Shown: positions 7,839 through 17,253, numbered from the stretch's first letter. The stretch is DNA of 36,982 nucleotides from an uncultured Arenicella sp. (GCA_937973905.1 CALJJR010000090.1:1-36982); one strand, 5' to 3'. Notes: generated by a model from the sequence alone, not told the origin. Program-made: numbers and translations.

Positions 7839-8987
7839 TCAGCAGCCTTCTAGACCGGCTGGCAAGTCGGCGCTGGTCTCGGCGATTAACATATCCACCA
7901 CGGTGCCCATGGCTTCACGTCTGTCCGCGCCCTCTTTTCTGGCTTCGGCAAATACGTCCATTTGACGACATGCGCTGGTGCCGCGCTCCATAATAGTGCG
8001 GGCGTGCTTTACCTCTTCCCAGCAGCCTAAGGCTTCAGCGTCCTCACGAATTAAGCCAATAATGTCTTCGATTAATTCGCTAAACGGCAAACATTCACCC
8101 TTACCCAGATCAATCATGCTGTGAGTACAGCCGTAGCGCTGCGCCCGCCAACGATTCTCCTCGATAAACATCGGCTGGTATACGCGCCAGCGCATATTGT
8201 TATCACGCAAACGAGCCAACATGCGTAAAATTGATTGATACAGCGCCGCGATGCACAGCGCATCTTCCAAGCGTGTACAGACATCGGTCACCCGCATTTC
8301 CAGGGTTGGGAACTTAGCGCTCGGGCGTAGGTCCCACCAAATTTTACTGGAGTCTTCCATCACCCCGGCATCAACAAGTTTTTCAATCGCACGTTGATAC
8401 TCTGACCAACTATCGTAGTGATCTGGGATACCGGTTCGCGGCATCGAGTCAAATACGCCAAGACGAGCACATTTCATAGCCATTTCGTGGCCTTGCCAAA
8501 ATGGCGACGACGTGGAAAGAGCGAGCAAATGCGGCAAGAAATAACTGGCCTGATTCATCAGGTCAATGCGCAGCTCTTTATCTTCAACACCGGCGTGCAC
8601 ATGCATGCCGCAGATCAGCATACGGCGAATGGTTCCGCCCATATCCTGATTGAGCTGATCATAACGCTCGGCCGCGGTATGTTGTTGCGCACCCCATTGT
8701 GCGAATGGATGAGTTGAAGCGGCGATCACTCGCATATCATGTTTTTGAGCCGTATTGATGATAGTAGAGCGCAAACTCACAAGATGTTTGCGGGCATCAT
8801 CAATGTCACTACAGACGGGCGTGCCAACCTCTACTTGGCAACGCAAAAACTCAGGCGTGACACGTTCTCCTAAACACTCTTCACAGTCCTTCATGAAATC
8901 TGGCGAAGGCTCCGACACTGCATTGCGAGTGTCTGGGTCGACCAGTAGATATTCTTCTTCTATACCAAGGGTTAACGCTGGAATCAT
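7839..8987 (-). CDS. carboxylate-amine ligase, YbdK/GCS2 family
   Basis: A 382-residue protein of the glutamate-cysteine ligase type 2 family (COG2170). It begins with LGIEEEYLLVDP, the strand that carries the metal-binding glutamates. CQVEVGTPVC, GMHVHAGV and LEMRVTDVCTRLEDALCIAAL are further family landmarks, and FIEENRWRAQRYG lies toward the C terminus. Members use ATP to join the gamma-carboxylate of glutamate, or a related acid, to an amine; the E. coli member has weak glutamate-cysteine ligase activity. The ATG has AGAGGAG at proper spacing. It is the last gene of a five-gene minus-strand run, 69 bases after the N-formylglutamate amidohydrolase-like gene. That pairing recurs in amidoligase neighbourhoods described for this superfamily, which suggests modification of a peptide or small metabolite. 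Confidence 0.88.
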   Translation of the reverse strand: MIPALTLGIEEEYLLVDPDTRNAVSEPSPDFMKDCEECLGERVTPEFLRCQVEVGTPVCSDIDDARKHLVSLRSTIINTAQKHDMRVIAASTHPFAQWGAQQHTAAERYDQLNQDMGGTIRRMLICGMHVHAGVEDKELRIDLMNQASYFLPHLLALSTSSPFWQGHEMAMKCARLGVFDSMPRTGIPDHYDSWSEYQRAIEKLVDAGVMEDSSKIWWDLRPSAKFPTLEMRVTDVCTRLEDALCIAALYQSILRMLARLRDNNMRWRVYQPMFIEENRWRAQRYGCTHSMIDLGKGECLPFSELIEDIIGLIREDAEALGCWEEVKHARTIMERGTSACRQMDVFAEARKEGADRREAMGTVVDMLIAETSADLPAGLEGC

Positions 8988-9056
8988 GTTTCACTCCTCT
9001 GTTTCATGTGGTTGGTCTGCTCCGTGATTGCCCTCTATGTTCGCTTGCTCGTCGTA

Positions 9057-9794
9057 CTAAGATTGTGCAACGTGCAGAATAGCGCCAGCGAGTTGCTCAC
9101 AAGCCTCCTCAACGCCGGCAGCCGAAGAAATATGATCTTGACGCACTTCAAAAGTAAGGTGTCGAAGACCGCGCGGCCCAACGTGACGATCAACAGAATA
9201 ATTGTAGAGACGCGCGTCGTAGGGTTGATTGTCCCCAACCGCCCACGACGATTCATCACGCAAATAATCCATCATCGCGTGCGCACTGCGCTCATCTTCG
9301 CGCCACAACAGGCCGACGTCCCAAGGCCGGTCTTCGGCGGCGCCCATCATGCGCTTGGTAAAACTGTGTACCGAGACTACAAAGGCATTTGAATTTGCAG
9401 AAATTTCTTCCACAGCGCCGCCTAAGGCTAAGTGATAAACATCAAACAAGTTTTCAACTCGCGAAGCGCGTTCGCTCTCGGTCAACATCTGGTTACCTGG
9501 AACCGTGATTTGATCACTCACCTGCGGAATTGAGTCGGTCACTGCGGGGTCACGATTAACATCGATCATCAGGCGCGAAAAACCACAATGCAGTACTCGC
9601 GCCTGCAAGCGATCACCTAACGCGTGAGATAATGCTTTAGCGCCGATGTCCCAAGCGATATGAGTTTGCAACACATCCTCAGACAGACCAAGATCATTGA
9701 ACTCAGCAGGGATTCGATTGGAGGCGTGATCACAGAAGATCAAAAATGGTGCATCGCCATAAACCTTGCTATGCGATGGTAGTGAATCTTCCAT
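9057..9794 (-). CDS. N-formylglutamate amidohydrolase family protein
   Basis: The 245-residue protein has the family's opening FLIFCDHASNRIPAEF (17-32), the central FSRLMIDVNRDP (72-83) and the later VVSVHSFTKRM (about 138-148). These contain the His, Asp and Arg residues expected around the zinc and glutamate pocket. Classic members (HutG type) release formate from N-formylglutamate in histidine breakdown. No hut genes are present here, so another N-acyl-amino-acid or gamma-glutamyl substrate is more likely. The gene lies 35 bases after a GST gene and 69 bases before a YbdK-type ligase, a pairing that suggests a shared substrate. No clear Shine-Dalgarno precedes ATG 9794, so it may depend on coupling or on a weak site. 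Confidence 0.85.
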   Translation of the reverse strand: MEDSLPSHSKVYGDAPFLIFCDHASNRIPAEFNDLGLSEDVLQTHIAWDIGAKALSHALGDRLQARVLHCGFSRLMIDVNRDPAVTDSIPQVSDQITVPGNQMLTESERASRVENLFDVYHLALGGAVEEISANSNAFVVSVHSFTKRMMGAAEDRPWDVGLLWREDERSAHAMMDYLRDESSWAVGDNQPYDARLYNYSVDRHVGPRGLRHLTFEVRQDHISSAAGVEEACEQLAGAILHVAQS

Positions 9795-9829
9795 AAGCTA
9801 ACGCGACCCAGAAATCGTCATATTCTTGT

Positions 9830-10459
9830 CTACACCGACAAGCTGGGGCGATCGGCCAACTGAGTGCGCCAGCGGATCAAATTTTCGTGGTGATCTTGTG
9901 CTTTCACTTTTACGATTCGCGCAAAATCCACACACACTACTGCCAAGATATCGGCATTAGTAAAATGATCTGCAACCACGTAGTCACGCCCTTCGAGGTG
10001 ATTATTCAACATATCGAAAAAGCTTTGTAGCCGTGCTAAACCGCGTTCGGCCAACTCGGGGATTTGCGCATAATTGGTTGCACCAGTGAGCGCGCGATCT
10101 TTCATGTGTGGAGATGAATTACGTAATGCTTCAGCGACTGCAAGCAGACCACCCACTTCGATTTTCGATGACCAACCAGCCACGAGACCTTTTTCTTCAT
10201 GTGTGCGGCCAAGTAATGGAGGCTCAGGAAAAGCACTTTCTAGATAGGCATTGATTCCGGCGTTCTCAGTTAAAACAGTACCATCATCAAGTTTTAGGGC
10301 AGGCACAGTGCAACCCGGGTTGACGGCTCGAAAGTCTTCGCCCATTTGTTCGCCTTTAGCGAGGTCGATCTGCACTATCTCATGTGGAACGTTTTTCTCT
10401 GCTAGCCAGATGCGTGCTCGACGGGGGCTGGGGGCGGTGGAACAGTCGTAAAAAATCAT
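9830..10459 (-). CDS. glutathione S-transferase
   Basis: A 209-residue canonical GST. The N-terminal thioredoxin-like domain (1-80) has YDCSTAPSPRRARIWLAEK, the cis-proline motif in CTVPALKL and the gamma-glutamyl-binding LTENAGINAYLE. The helical C-terminal domain includes YVVADHFTNADI, the usual N-capping box region. It conjugates or reduces substrates with glutathione in the cytoplasm. Ser7, Thr8 or Ser11 in the first loop could activate the thiol, but which acts is not decidable by eye. It sits between a metallo-beta-lactamase-fold gene and the N-formylglutamate amidohydrolase-like gene with short gaps, consistent with one operon related to thiols or gamma-glutamyl compounds. Confidence 0.9.
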   Translation of the reverse strand: MIFYDCSTAPSPRRARIWLAEKNVPHEIVQIDLAKGEQMGEDFRAVNPGCTVPALKLDDGTVLTENAGINAYLESAFPEPPLLGRTHEEKGLVAGWSSKIEVGGLLAVAEALRNSSPHMKDRALTGATNYAQIPELAERGLARLQSFFDMLNNHLEGRDYVVADHFTNADILAVVCVDFARIVKVKAQDHHENLIRWRTQLADRPSLSV

Positions 10460-10518
10460 GGGCTTTTTGCTAATAGGGTTATTTGGATACTGAGACTATA
10501 AGCTAAGCGCGATCGGGT

Positions 10519-11373
10519 TTAAACCGTTGTCAACAAGCGCCAGCCGGTCTCTGTTTCATCGGCACGCTGTTCAATCTGCAACTTGATCAAATGCGCATGC
10601 AACGACATTGCTGCGATGCCGTGTAAAGCCTCATCGACATCGTCGTACACCTTTGGCACTAAATTTTGGATAGTCAGCCCGGCGTGCGTTTCGAGCGCGG
10701 CAACCACTTTTGCTTCTCGAACCAACCGATGTTGAATGGTCCATTCCACCACTTCAGCAGGATTGTTAATCACGTCACCATGCCCAGGCCCCATCACTTC
10801 GATGGGATAGTTCTGCAGTTTACGCAACGACTCTATGTAATCTTTCATGCTACCTTTGGGCGGGATAATCACTACTGTAGAACCATTCATCAAATGGTCG
10901 CCGGTGGTTAAAAAGCGATGTTCCTCAAGGAAAAAGCACAGATGATTGCTAACATGACCTGGCGTGTAGATCGCTCTAACCAAACCGGCATCCAACTCAA
11001 ACACCTGATCATCATGCGGTACTATCTGCGGCTTAAAACTGTGGTCTTCAAATTGCTGCCCGGGTGCCGCCGGAATGCCCAGTACTTTTGCGTCTGGTAA
11101 ATGCTCCACTAGTTCAGCGACGGCAGGGCTGTGATCTTGGTGGGTATGGCTGGCAAATATGTGCGTGATGGGTGCACTCAAGGTGTCTTGCGCAGCGAGA
11201 ATATTACTGACATGTTCGGCCAGCGCCGGACCAGGGTCGAACACCGCCAACTCAGAATTGCCATAAATATAGGTATTCGTGCCCGGCCCGGTCATTGGCC
11301 CAGGGTTGGCAGCGCATAAGCGATGCACATTGGGCAGAATTTTCTCCAACTGCCCCGCGATTGGGATGCCCAT
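10519..11373 (-). CDS. metallo-beta-lactamase-fold hydrolase (LACTB2/glyoxalase II-like)
   Basis: The 284-residue protein has PMTGPGTNTYIYG followed by AVFDPG, the opening of LACTB2-like proteins. The metal motif is SHTHQDHSP with His76, His78, Asp80 and His81. A later CxPGH-like TPGHVSNHLCF gives the third histidine site, LTTGDHLMNGSTV the bridging Asp, and GPGHGDVI the last histidine. The C-terminal winged-helix-like part is also typical. Such proteins hydrolyse thioesters, nucleic acids or esters; the substrate is not evident. Its GAGG Shine-Dalgarno begins directly after the stop of the upstream carboxylesterase (10 bases between the genes), so the two are very likely translated from one message. 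Confidence 0.88.
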   Translation of the reverse strand: MGIPIAGQLEKILPNVHRLCAANPGPMTGPGTNTYIYGNSELAVFDPGPALAEHVSNILAAQDTLSAPITHIFASHTHQDHSPAVAELVEHLPDAKVLGIPAAPGQQFEDHSFKPQIVPHDDQVFELDAGLVRAIYTPGHVSNHLCFFLEEHRFLTTGDHLMNGSTVVIIPPKGSMKDYIESLRKLQNYPIEVMGPGHGDVINNPAEVVEWTIQHRLVREAKVVAALETHAGLTIQNLVPKVYDDVDEALHGIAAMSLHAHLIKLQIEQRADETETGWRLLTTV

Positions 11374-11383
11374 AGAAACCTCG

Positions 11384-13288
11384 TTAACCCTGGCGAAACT
11401 GCAACGCCGGAAATGCCTGACAGCCCAGCTGCTGATATTCCTGCGGGTTCCAAAAATCGCTCAGCATGTAACCATGCAAAAACAGCGCTGCATAGGCCTC
11501 GCAGCGATCTTCGGCGCTGGTCAAGATATCATCGTTCGGTATACGCGCTTTAATATCCGCCACGTTGGTGCGAATCTCGCTCATACGCGCACCGCCGTCG
11601 GCAGGTGTGTCGAGCACCATTATATTGGCCCCAGTGGCGGACCAAGGTTGCCAATTGTTTTGCGCACCGCTGCGACCTTTGCCTGGGTTACCGGTGTGCG
11701 CAAAGTTACCCCAATAATCCATCATTGTGGTCGTCAAGGACCGGCGACCGTCGGCGTTACTGTCTGCAACCAGTCGGTCTAGTGGCACACCACCTTTGAA
11801 ATCGCCAAATACAAAGCTAATCTCCAGTCCGTGTGCAGCGCCAATCAAGGTGGGTAGGTCTGCGAGCAGGTTTTTTGGTGACTCATCCCAGTCAAAGCGA
11901 TAGGCGTAAATCGGTCGCCCTCCTCCGGCTGAAATTTGCTTAGCCGGCTCATCAACCGCACCTGCTTTCCAATTCTCGGAAATATACTGCGAAACGCGAT
12001 TATAGCGATCGACGTCTTTAATTCTGGGCAACACCCCAAACTTAAAGTCAACGAACTCTGGGTTGCGTGACAAGAACAGCTTTTGCTCATCTCGATTCGC
12101 GCCAAGCATCATTGGCACATTGTTATGAGTACTCGGAGAAGCTAACAACTGGTAGATGGACGCTTTTGGGATGACATGGCCATCACGAATAACGCGAGCA
12201 ACGCGCATTTCATCTACTTCGCCAAGGTTTTTACTCGCTTGCGACATTAATTCAGCGCCGCTCATATCACGTAAGGATGCCATTAGCTCAGCGGCTGGCT
12301 TATCAGCCAGACGCTGGCGTATCTCGGCTCGGTTGTCTTCGGGGTTCTGCGTTTGAATGATCGATGAGAATAATCCGTTGGAGCTATTAATTAGCCCGGA
12401 GATTGGTGCTCCATTGTCTAAATCAGCGAACTCTTCTGCCAAGACCTTTAGGGTGGTATCAGCGCTGCCGCTTTGAGAAATAGCGCGATGGAATAAGCCT
12501 TTGGCTAGTGGCGACGCAAGCATCGAATAGACATTGCGTCCGCCAGCCGACTCTCCGAAGATCGTAACGTTATTTGGGTCACCACCAAAACTCGCTGCAT
12601 TTTCTTGCACCCAACGCAGCGCGGCGATTATGTCGAGGGTTCCGTAGTTGCCGGAGGCATCCTCCGGGTTGCTCGACGTGTTACGAATGGCCTCGTGACT
12701 CAGCCACCCGATCAAACCAAGGCGGTAATTAATCGTGATCACAACCACATCTTGGCTGCCGGCAAGATGGTGACCCTGATAAACCTTGGCGGCGCCAGAA
12801 TCATTGCCGCCACCGTGAATCCAAAACATAACGGGTTTTAAGTTGTTGGCATTCGCGGTTCGAGGCGCCCAGATATTTAAACTGAGACAATCTTCTGAGC
12901 CGACGATCTCACCGCGTTCACCTGGCACACCTGCCAACATACCCCAGTACTGTAGACAGGGTTCACCATAGCTGTTCGCCGGTCGAACGCCCTGCCAAGC
13001 CAGAGCTGGTTGAGGAGCGCGCCAGCGCAGATCGCCCGTGGGCGGCGCAGCATACGGAATATTGAGCCAACCATAGGTATTGTATTGATCCGCGAATCCG
13101 ACCAGAGTTCCAGCATTGATAGTGCGTTCTGAAACAGGGTCGATCTGCGGCAACTCGCCCTGGAAGAGCGCCGCTGAACTAGGCTCAAAAATTGGCTTGG
13201 ATTCGCCGAGCAAAGTAGCACAAGCGCTCACAAATAAGACCAGCAAGAGTGCGCCGACCAACAGTCGTTTTTTGTTCATTAAAAGCAT
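11384..13288 (-). CDS. type-B carboxylesterase, lipoprotein
   Basis: The N terminus is a lipoprotein signal: KKRLLVGALLLVLFVSACA, with Cys at the lipobox. The alpha/beta-hydrolase body has YAAPPTGDLRWRAPQPA, EDCLSLNIW, the oxyanion-hole HGGGNDSG and the nucleophile elbow FGESAGG (Ser near residue 245), all hallmarks of the carboxylesterase type-B family. It should hydrolyse esters of small or xenobiotic molecules while attached to the periplasmic side of a membrane. At 634 residues it is longer than the usual 500-560. The start is ambiguous: ATG 13288 or ATG 13279, neither with a good ribosome binding site. It leads the five-gene minus-strand run and diverges from the DUF3604 gene across a 233-base gap. 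Confidence 0.9.
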   Translation of the reverse strand: MLLMNKKRLLVGALLLVLFVSACATLLGESKPIFEPSSAALFQGELPQIDPVSERTINAGTLVGFADQYNTYGWLNIPYAAPPTGDLRWRAPQPALAWQGVRPANSYGEPCLQYWGMLAGVPGERGEIVGSEDCLSLNIWAPRTANANNLKPVMFWIHGGGNDSGAAKVYQGHHLAGSQDVVVITINYRLGLIGWLSHEAIRNTSSNPEDASGNYGTLDIIAALRWVQENAASFGGDPNNVTIFGESAGGRNVYSMLASPLAKGLFHRAISQSGSADTTLKVLAEEFADLDNGAPISGLINSSNGLFSSIIQTQNPEDNRAEIRQRLADKPAAELMASLRDMSGAELMSQASKNLGEVDEMRVARVIRDGHVIPKASIYQLLASPSTHNNVPMMLGANRDEQKLFLSRNPEFVDFKFGVLPRIKDVDRYNRVSQYISENWKAGAVDEPAKQISAGGGRPIYAYRFDWDESPKNLLADLPTLIGAAHGLEISFVFGDFKGGVPLDRLVADSNADGRRSLTTTMMDYWGNFAHTGNPGKGRSGAQNNWQPWSATGANIMVLDTPADGGARMSEIRTNVADIKARIPNDDILTSAEDRCEAYAALFLHGYMLSDFWNPQEYQQLGCQAFPALQFRQG

Positions 13289-13521
13289 GATGAGGATTCC
13301 AGCGGGGCTTCTAACTTACTGCAAAGCAGCTCAGAACTCAATTAAGCAGAATGCCAATTTAAACACCACAATTTAGTTGTGGATATGGCTCGACAATTGC
13401 CACCTCGAAGGTTAGTTTGGGCGATTCGCGAACAGTGATGTCACGCAGGCGAATTTGTCACCACCGGCGCGGGGATTAAAATTACGCTAAATAGTAAAAT
13501 GAAACCACCGAGGATCAAGCT

Positions 13522-15453
13522 GTGAACAAACTCACCTATCAAAGCATCATGCTGGCCGCAGTACTCGCAGTGAGCGCATGCTCAGATCAGAGCACGTCGA
13601 ACCAAGAAACTTCTGCCACTGCTACTTCTACGGTGGATACCAGTGTGGCTGGCACCAGCGCTCAAATCAAACCAAGTTATCCTCAACAGGTATTTTGGGG
13701 TGATACCCACCTACATACCGCTAACTCGGTGGATGCTTTTGGATTTGGCAACCGACTGGATTCCGAAGCAGCACTGCGCTTCGCCCGCGGCGAAGAGGTG
13801 ACCAGCACGCGTGGCGTGCAAGCCAAACTCACTCGGCCATTGGATTTTCTCGTTATTTCCGATCATAGCGATGCGCTAGGTGCTACCAAGGAGCTCTACG
13901 AAGCACCTAGACTTTTAGTGCGCGACCCGCTTTTGCGCCGTTGGTGGGATCAAATGCATGAAAGTGAAGAAGGTGGTATTGCAGTCACCGGAGAATTAAT
14001 TGATCGAGCTGCGCGAGGCGACTTACCAGAAAGCCTGACTAACGCCGAAGAGCAGAATAAGCGCATTGGCAAATTATGGCGTGCGCATAACAAAATCGTC
14101 GACCGTTACAACCAACCTGGAGAATTCTCTGCCTTCGTGGGTTTCGAGTATACGCCGATGCCACAAGGTAATAATTTGCATCGTGTGGTGATGTTTAGAG
14201 ACGGTGCTGAACGCGCCAATACAGTGTTGCCATTCCCAAGTTTCCCGAATCCAGACCCAGAACAATTGTGGGCTTGGATGGCTAAGTACGAAGCTGACAG
14301 CGGCGGCCAAGTATTAGCCATGCCGCACAATAGCAATGTCTCAAATGGATTGATGTTCGCGATGAACAAATATGATGGCTCACCGATTGACCGCGCCTAT
14401 GCAGAAACTCGCGCTAAATACGAACCAGTAGTAGAGATCACGCAAATAAAAGGCGACAGCGAATCTCACCCCTTTCTTTCTCCTAACGATGAGTTTGCGA
14501 GTTATGGTGATGCGGGTTGGGATAAATGCAATTTAAGCTGCACTGAAAACATGGAAGAAACGTCATATGCAGGCAGCTATACGCGCGAGGCGCTCAAACG
14601 CGGCCTCGAGCTCGAGCGGCAAACTGGCGTTAACCCTTATGCATTTGGTGTCATTGGCTCAACTGATAGCCACACATCATTAGCGACGGCAGATGAGAAT
14701 AATTTTTACGGCAAACATACCGGCAATGAAGTCGGTGTTGAGCAGCGTGCTTTAACGCCGCAAAACCTAGGCACACGCCGCGGTCGGTTCGGATGGCACT
14801 ATTTAGCCAGCGGCTACGCGGCGGCTTGGGCCGTAGAGAACACGCGAGAAGCGATATTTGACGCCTTCAAGCGACGTGAAGTTTATGCGACCACCGGCCC
14901 TAGAATCACAGTAAGAATGTTTGGTGGTTACCAGTTCAGCGGCGATGATCTCAACAATGATCTTGTTGCACAGGGGTATGCCTCAGGAGTGAGTATGGGC
15001 GGCGAACTCAAATCGAGTGAGCAAGCGCCGGGATTTTTAGTTTCGGCCTTGATGGACCCAGAAAGCGCAAATTTGGATCGTATTCAAGTGGTTAAAGGTT
15101 GGATTGACGAAGCCGGTAAAACCCACGAGAAGATATTCGATATCGCTTGGTCAGACGCCGGCTCTCGGGGAATGAATGAAGACGGCTCAATTGCAGCCGT
15201 GGGTAACACAGTCGATCTTAGCACCGGGACATGGACTAATACGATTGGTAGCCCGACGTTAAGTTCTTTCTGGCAGGACCCCGAGTTTGATGCTTCACAA
15301 AGTGCTTTTTATTACGCTCGCGTGCTCGAAATACCAACCCCGACTTGGCCCGTGCTCGATGCCATCAAATATGGCTTTGAAATGCCGGAAGACATGATCA
15401 AGACTCAGCAAGAGCGCGCTTATACGTCGCCAATTTGGTACCGCCCCAATTGA
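13522..15453 (+). CDS. DUF3604 lipoprotein with PHP-like metal motifs
   Basis: GTG 13522 follows GAGG (13510-13513) and starts a 643-residue protein with a lipoprotein signal; LAVSAC puts the modified Cys at residue 20. The DUF3604 domain shows four metal-ligand clusters in PHP order: GDTHLHT (His63, His65), DFLVISDHSD, MPHNSNV and GSTDSHTS. This pattern suggests a metal-dependent phosphoesterase-like fold at the periplasmic face, although no reaction is established for the family as far as I know. It is the first gene of a three-gene operon; its stop TGA at 15451 overlaps a TTG start candidate of the PPIase gene. Joint transcription with the PPIase and the HupE/UreJ protein implies a common role. 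Confidence 0.88.
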   Translation: MNKLTYQSIMLAAVLAVSACSDQSTSNQETSATATSTVDTSVAGTSAQIKPSYPQQVFWGDTHLHTANSVDAFGFGNRLDSEAALRFARGEEVTSTRGVQAKLTRPLDFLVISDHSDALGATKELYEAPRLLVRDPLLRRWWDQMHESEEGGIAVTGELIDRAARGDLPESLTNAEEQNKRIGKLWRAHNKIVDRYNQPGEFSAFVGFEYTPMPQGNNLHRVVMFRDGAERANTVLPFPSFPNPDPEQLWAWMAKYEADSGGQVLAMPHNSNVSNGLMFAMNKYDGSPIDRAYAETRAKYEPVVEITQIKGDSESHPFLSPNDEFASYGDAGWDKCNLSCTENMEETSYAGSYTREALKRGLELERQTGVNPYAFGVIGSTDSHTSLATADENNFYGKHTGNEVGVEQRALTPQNLGTRRGRFGWHYLASGYAAAWAVENTREAIFDAFKRREVYATTGPRITVRMFGGYQFSGDDLNNDLVAQGYASGVSMGGELKSSEQAPGFLVSALMDPESANLDRIQVVKGWIDEAGKTHEKIFDIAWSDAGSRGMNEDGSIAAVGNTVDLSTGTWTNTIGSPTLSSFWQDPEFDASQSAFYYARVLEIPTPTWPVLDAIKYGFEMPEDMIKTQQERAYTSPIWYRPN

Positions 15454-16253
15454 TAAAACGTATTATTAATGAGCCGCTGATTCATTTTTTAATCGCGGCT
15501 CTGGCAATCTTCGCCCTCTATTCGTTGACTGGCAGCGGCGGGAGTGAATCCTCAACAGTTCTGATTAATAAGAATCAATTTGCCGAGCGCTGGCAGCGGG
15601 CGTGGCGTCGCCCGCCTACAGAGCAAGAACTGCGAGGTATGATTGACGAATACCTGAATGATGAAGTGCTATACCGCGAAGCCTTGCGATTAGGCTTGGA
15701 TCGGGAAGATGCCGTGGTGCGCAACAGGATGTTGCAGAAGATGAAATTTCTTCAAGATCAGCGGGTGCCTCCAGCTGCCGAAGCTGATCTGCAAAACTGG
15801 CTAGATGAAAACGAAGCCACTTATCAACAAGCGGCCACGATGACACTTAAACAGATTTATCTCGGGCAACAAGCTGCGCAACAAAGCATCGCTAAATTTG
15901 CGGGCAAAGCAATCAACGACCAAGCGCTCAGCGCTCTTGATGATGGACTCTTAGGCATCGCAAACCGATTTGAAAATATCAGCACTACCGAGCTTGCCGG
16001 CAAGTTTGGCTTAGAGTTTGCGAACAGCGTAGACACTTTAGCGGCGGGCAGTTGGCAAGGGCCGATAACGTCAGGATACGGCCAGCACATGGTGTTTGTA
16101 GTTGCTCGAACCACAGTTGCATCACCTGACTTAAGCAACCCCACCATCAAACAACGTGTTGAAAACGATTGGTTGAACGCGCAACAACAGCGGCTGCGAG
16201 CGCAACAAGTTCAAGAATTGCGTGAGAACTTTACTGTGGAGTTCGTTGAATAA
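15450..16253 (+). CDS. membrane-anchored parvulin-type peptidyl-prolyl isomerase
   Basis: The protein has one N-terminal membrane helix (IHFLIAALAIFALYSL), an alpha-helical SurA/PpiD-like segment (NQFAERWQRAWRRPPTEQEL and LYREALRLGLDREDAVVRNRM), and a PpiC-like domain from TMTLKQIYLG to GPITSGYGQHMVFVV. The domain would sit in the periplasm and assist folding of exported proteins, but it is short and the isomerase residues are not all recognisable, so chaperone or assembly function is possible. I prefer TTG 15450, which overlaps the DUF3604 stop as TTGA and suggests translational coupling; TTG 15435 adds five residues. The next gene starts two bases after this stop codon ends. Confidence 0.82.
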   Translation: MIKRIINEPLIHFLIAALAIFALYSLTGSGGSESSTVLINKNQFAERWQRAWRRPPTEQELRGMIDEYLNDEVLYREALRLGLDREDAVVRNRMLQKMKFLQDQRVPPAAEADLQNWLDENEATYQQAATMTLKQIYLGQQAAQQSIAKFAGKAINDQALSALDDGLLGIANRFENISTTELAGKFGLEFANSVDTLAAGSWQGPITSGYGQHMVFVVARTTVASPDLSNPTIKQRVENDWLNAQQQRLRAQQVQELRENFTVEFVE

Positions 16254-16254
16254 G

Positions 16255-17232
16255 ATGCGACGTTTATTGGCTTTGTTACTTTGGGTGGTTTCTGCAGCCG
16301 TATTCGCCGATGAATTACGCCCGGCATACATTCAACTGGATCAGCTTGACGACAGTTCTTGGGAGCTGGTTTGGCAAGCCTCAGCGCGCTCTACCATCGG
16401 ACGAGATGGTCAAGTGGTACTCCCTGAAAACTGCAACATGATCAGCGAGCCACTGGTTTCAATGCAAGCTGACAATGTACGCCGCTCGGCTCAGATTAAT
16501 TGCGAAGGGTCGTTAGCAGGAAAACTAATAGGCCTGTCTGGGCTCGAGTTTACCAACACCGACGCCCTAGTGCGGATTGCACCGTTGGATCATGAACTCA
16601 TTACACTGCGACTCAGCTCAGACAAAACTCAAACAGCGATTGACTACAGTACGACTGGAGTGATCAGCAATGTGGCTCTCACCTATACGATTATCGGTGT
16701 TGAACATATTGTGTTTGGCTTTGATCATTTACTGTTCGTTTTGGCCTTGGTCTTATTGTTAAAAGGCTGGCGACCAATAGCTTGGGCGGTTACAGCCTTT
16801 ACGGTTTCGCACAGCATTACTTTGGTGGGGACAACTCTCGGCATTATGGCGCTACCGCAACGGCCGGTAGAGGCCATCATCGCCCTATCAATTATTTTCC
16901 TCGCGGCCGAGATCATTAAAAGTAAACCCAATCAATACAGACTCTCAGAGCAGCAACCTTGGCTGGTGGCATTTTTATTTGGCTTGCTGCACGGCTTTGG
17001 TTTCGCTGGCGCGTTAGCCGACATTGGATTACCTAAAGACGATCGAGTGCTCGCTTTATTTAGCTTTAACGTTGGTGTTGAACTAGGTCAACTGGCGATC
17101 GTGGCGATCGCCTTGATCATCATTGCTGGAATCCGCCGAGTTGCACCGCAAACTTTGCGTGGCATAAACTTGGCTTTAGCCTATGCGATCGGCACACTGG
17201 CCACTTATTGGTTTGTTGAGCGGCTTGTGTAA
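16255..17232 (+). CDS. HupE/UreJ family membrane protein
   Basis: ATG 16255 begins a 325-residue protein with a signal peptide (RRLLALLLWVVSAAVFADE). A periplasmic domain of about 125 residues follows, then six or so membrane helices. The family histidine motifs are present: GVEHIVFGFDHLLFVLAL, AFTVSHSITLVGTTLG and GLLHGFGFAGALADIGL. HupE and UreJ proteins carry nickel; this two-part subfamily (HupE_UreJ_2) has no proven substrate, and no hydrogenase or urease gene is near. An upstream in-frame start at 16222 lies inside the PPIase gene and would spoil the signal peptide, so I reject it. It is the third gene of the DUF3604 operon, with a single base between the PPIase stop and this start. Confidence 0.87.
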   Translation: MRRLLALLLWVVSAAVFADELRPAYIQLDQLDDSSWELVWQASARSTIGRDGQVVLPENCNMISEPLVSMQADNVRRSAQINCEGSLAGKLIGLSGLEFTNTDALVRIAPLDHELITLRLSSDKTQTAIDYSTTGVISNVALTYTIIGVEHIVFGFDHLLFVLALVLLLKGWRPIAWAVTAFTVSHSITLVGTTLGIMALPQRPVEAIIALSIIFLAAEIIKSKPNQYRLSEQQPWLVAFLFGLLHGFGFAGALADIGLPKDDRVLALFSFNVGVELGQLAIVAIALIIIAGIRRVAPQTLRGINLALAYAIGTLATYWFVERLV

Positions 17233-17253
17233 AAGATAGCTTGCTCGCAACTT

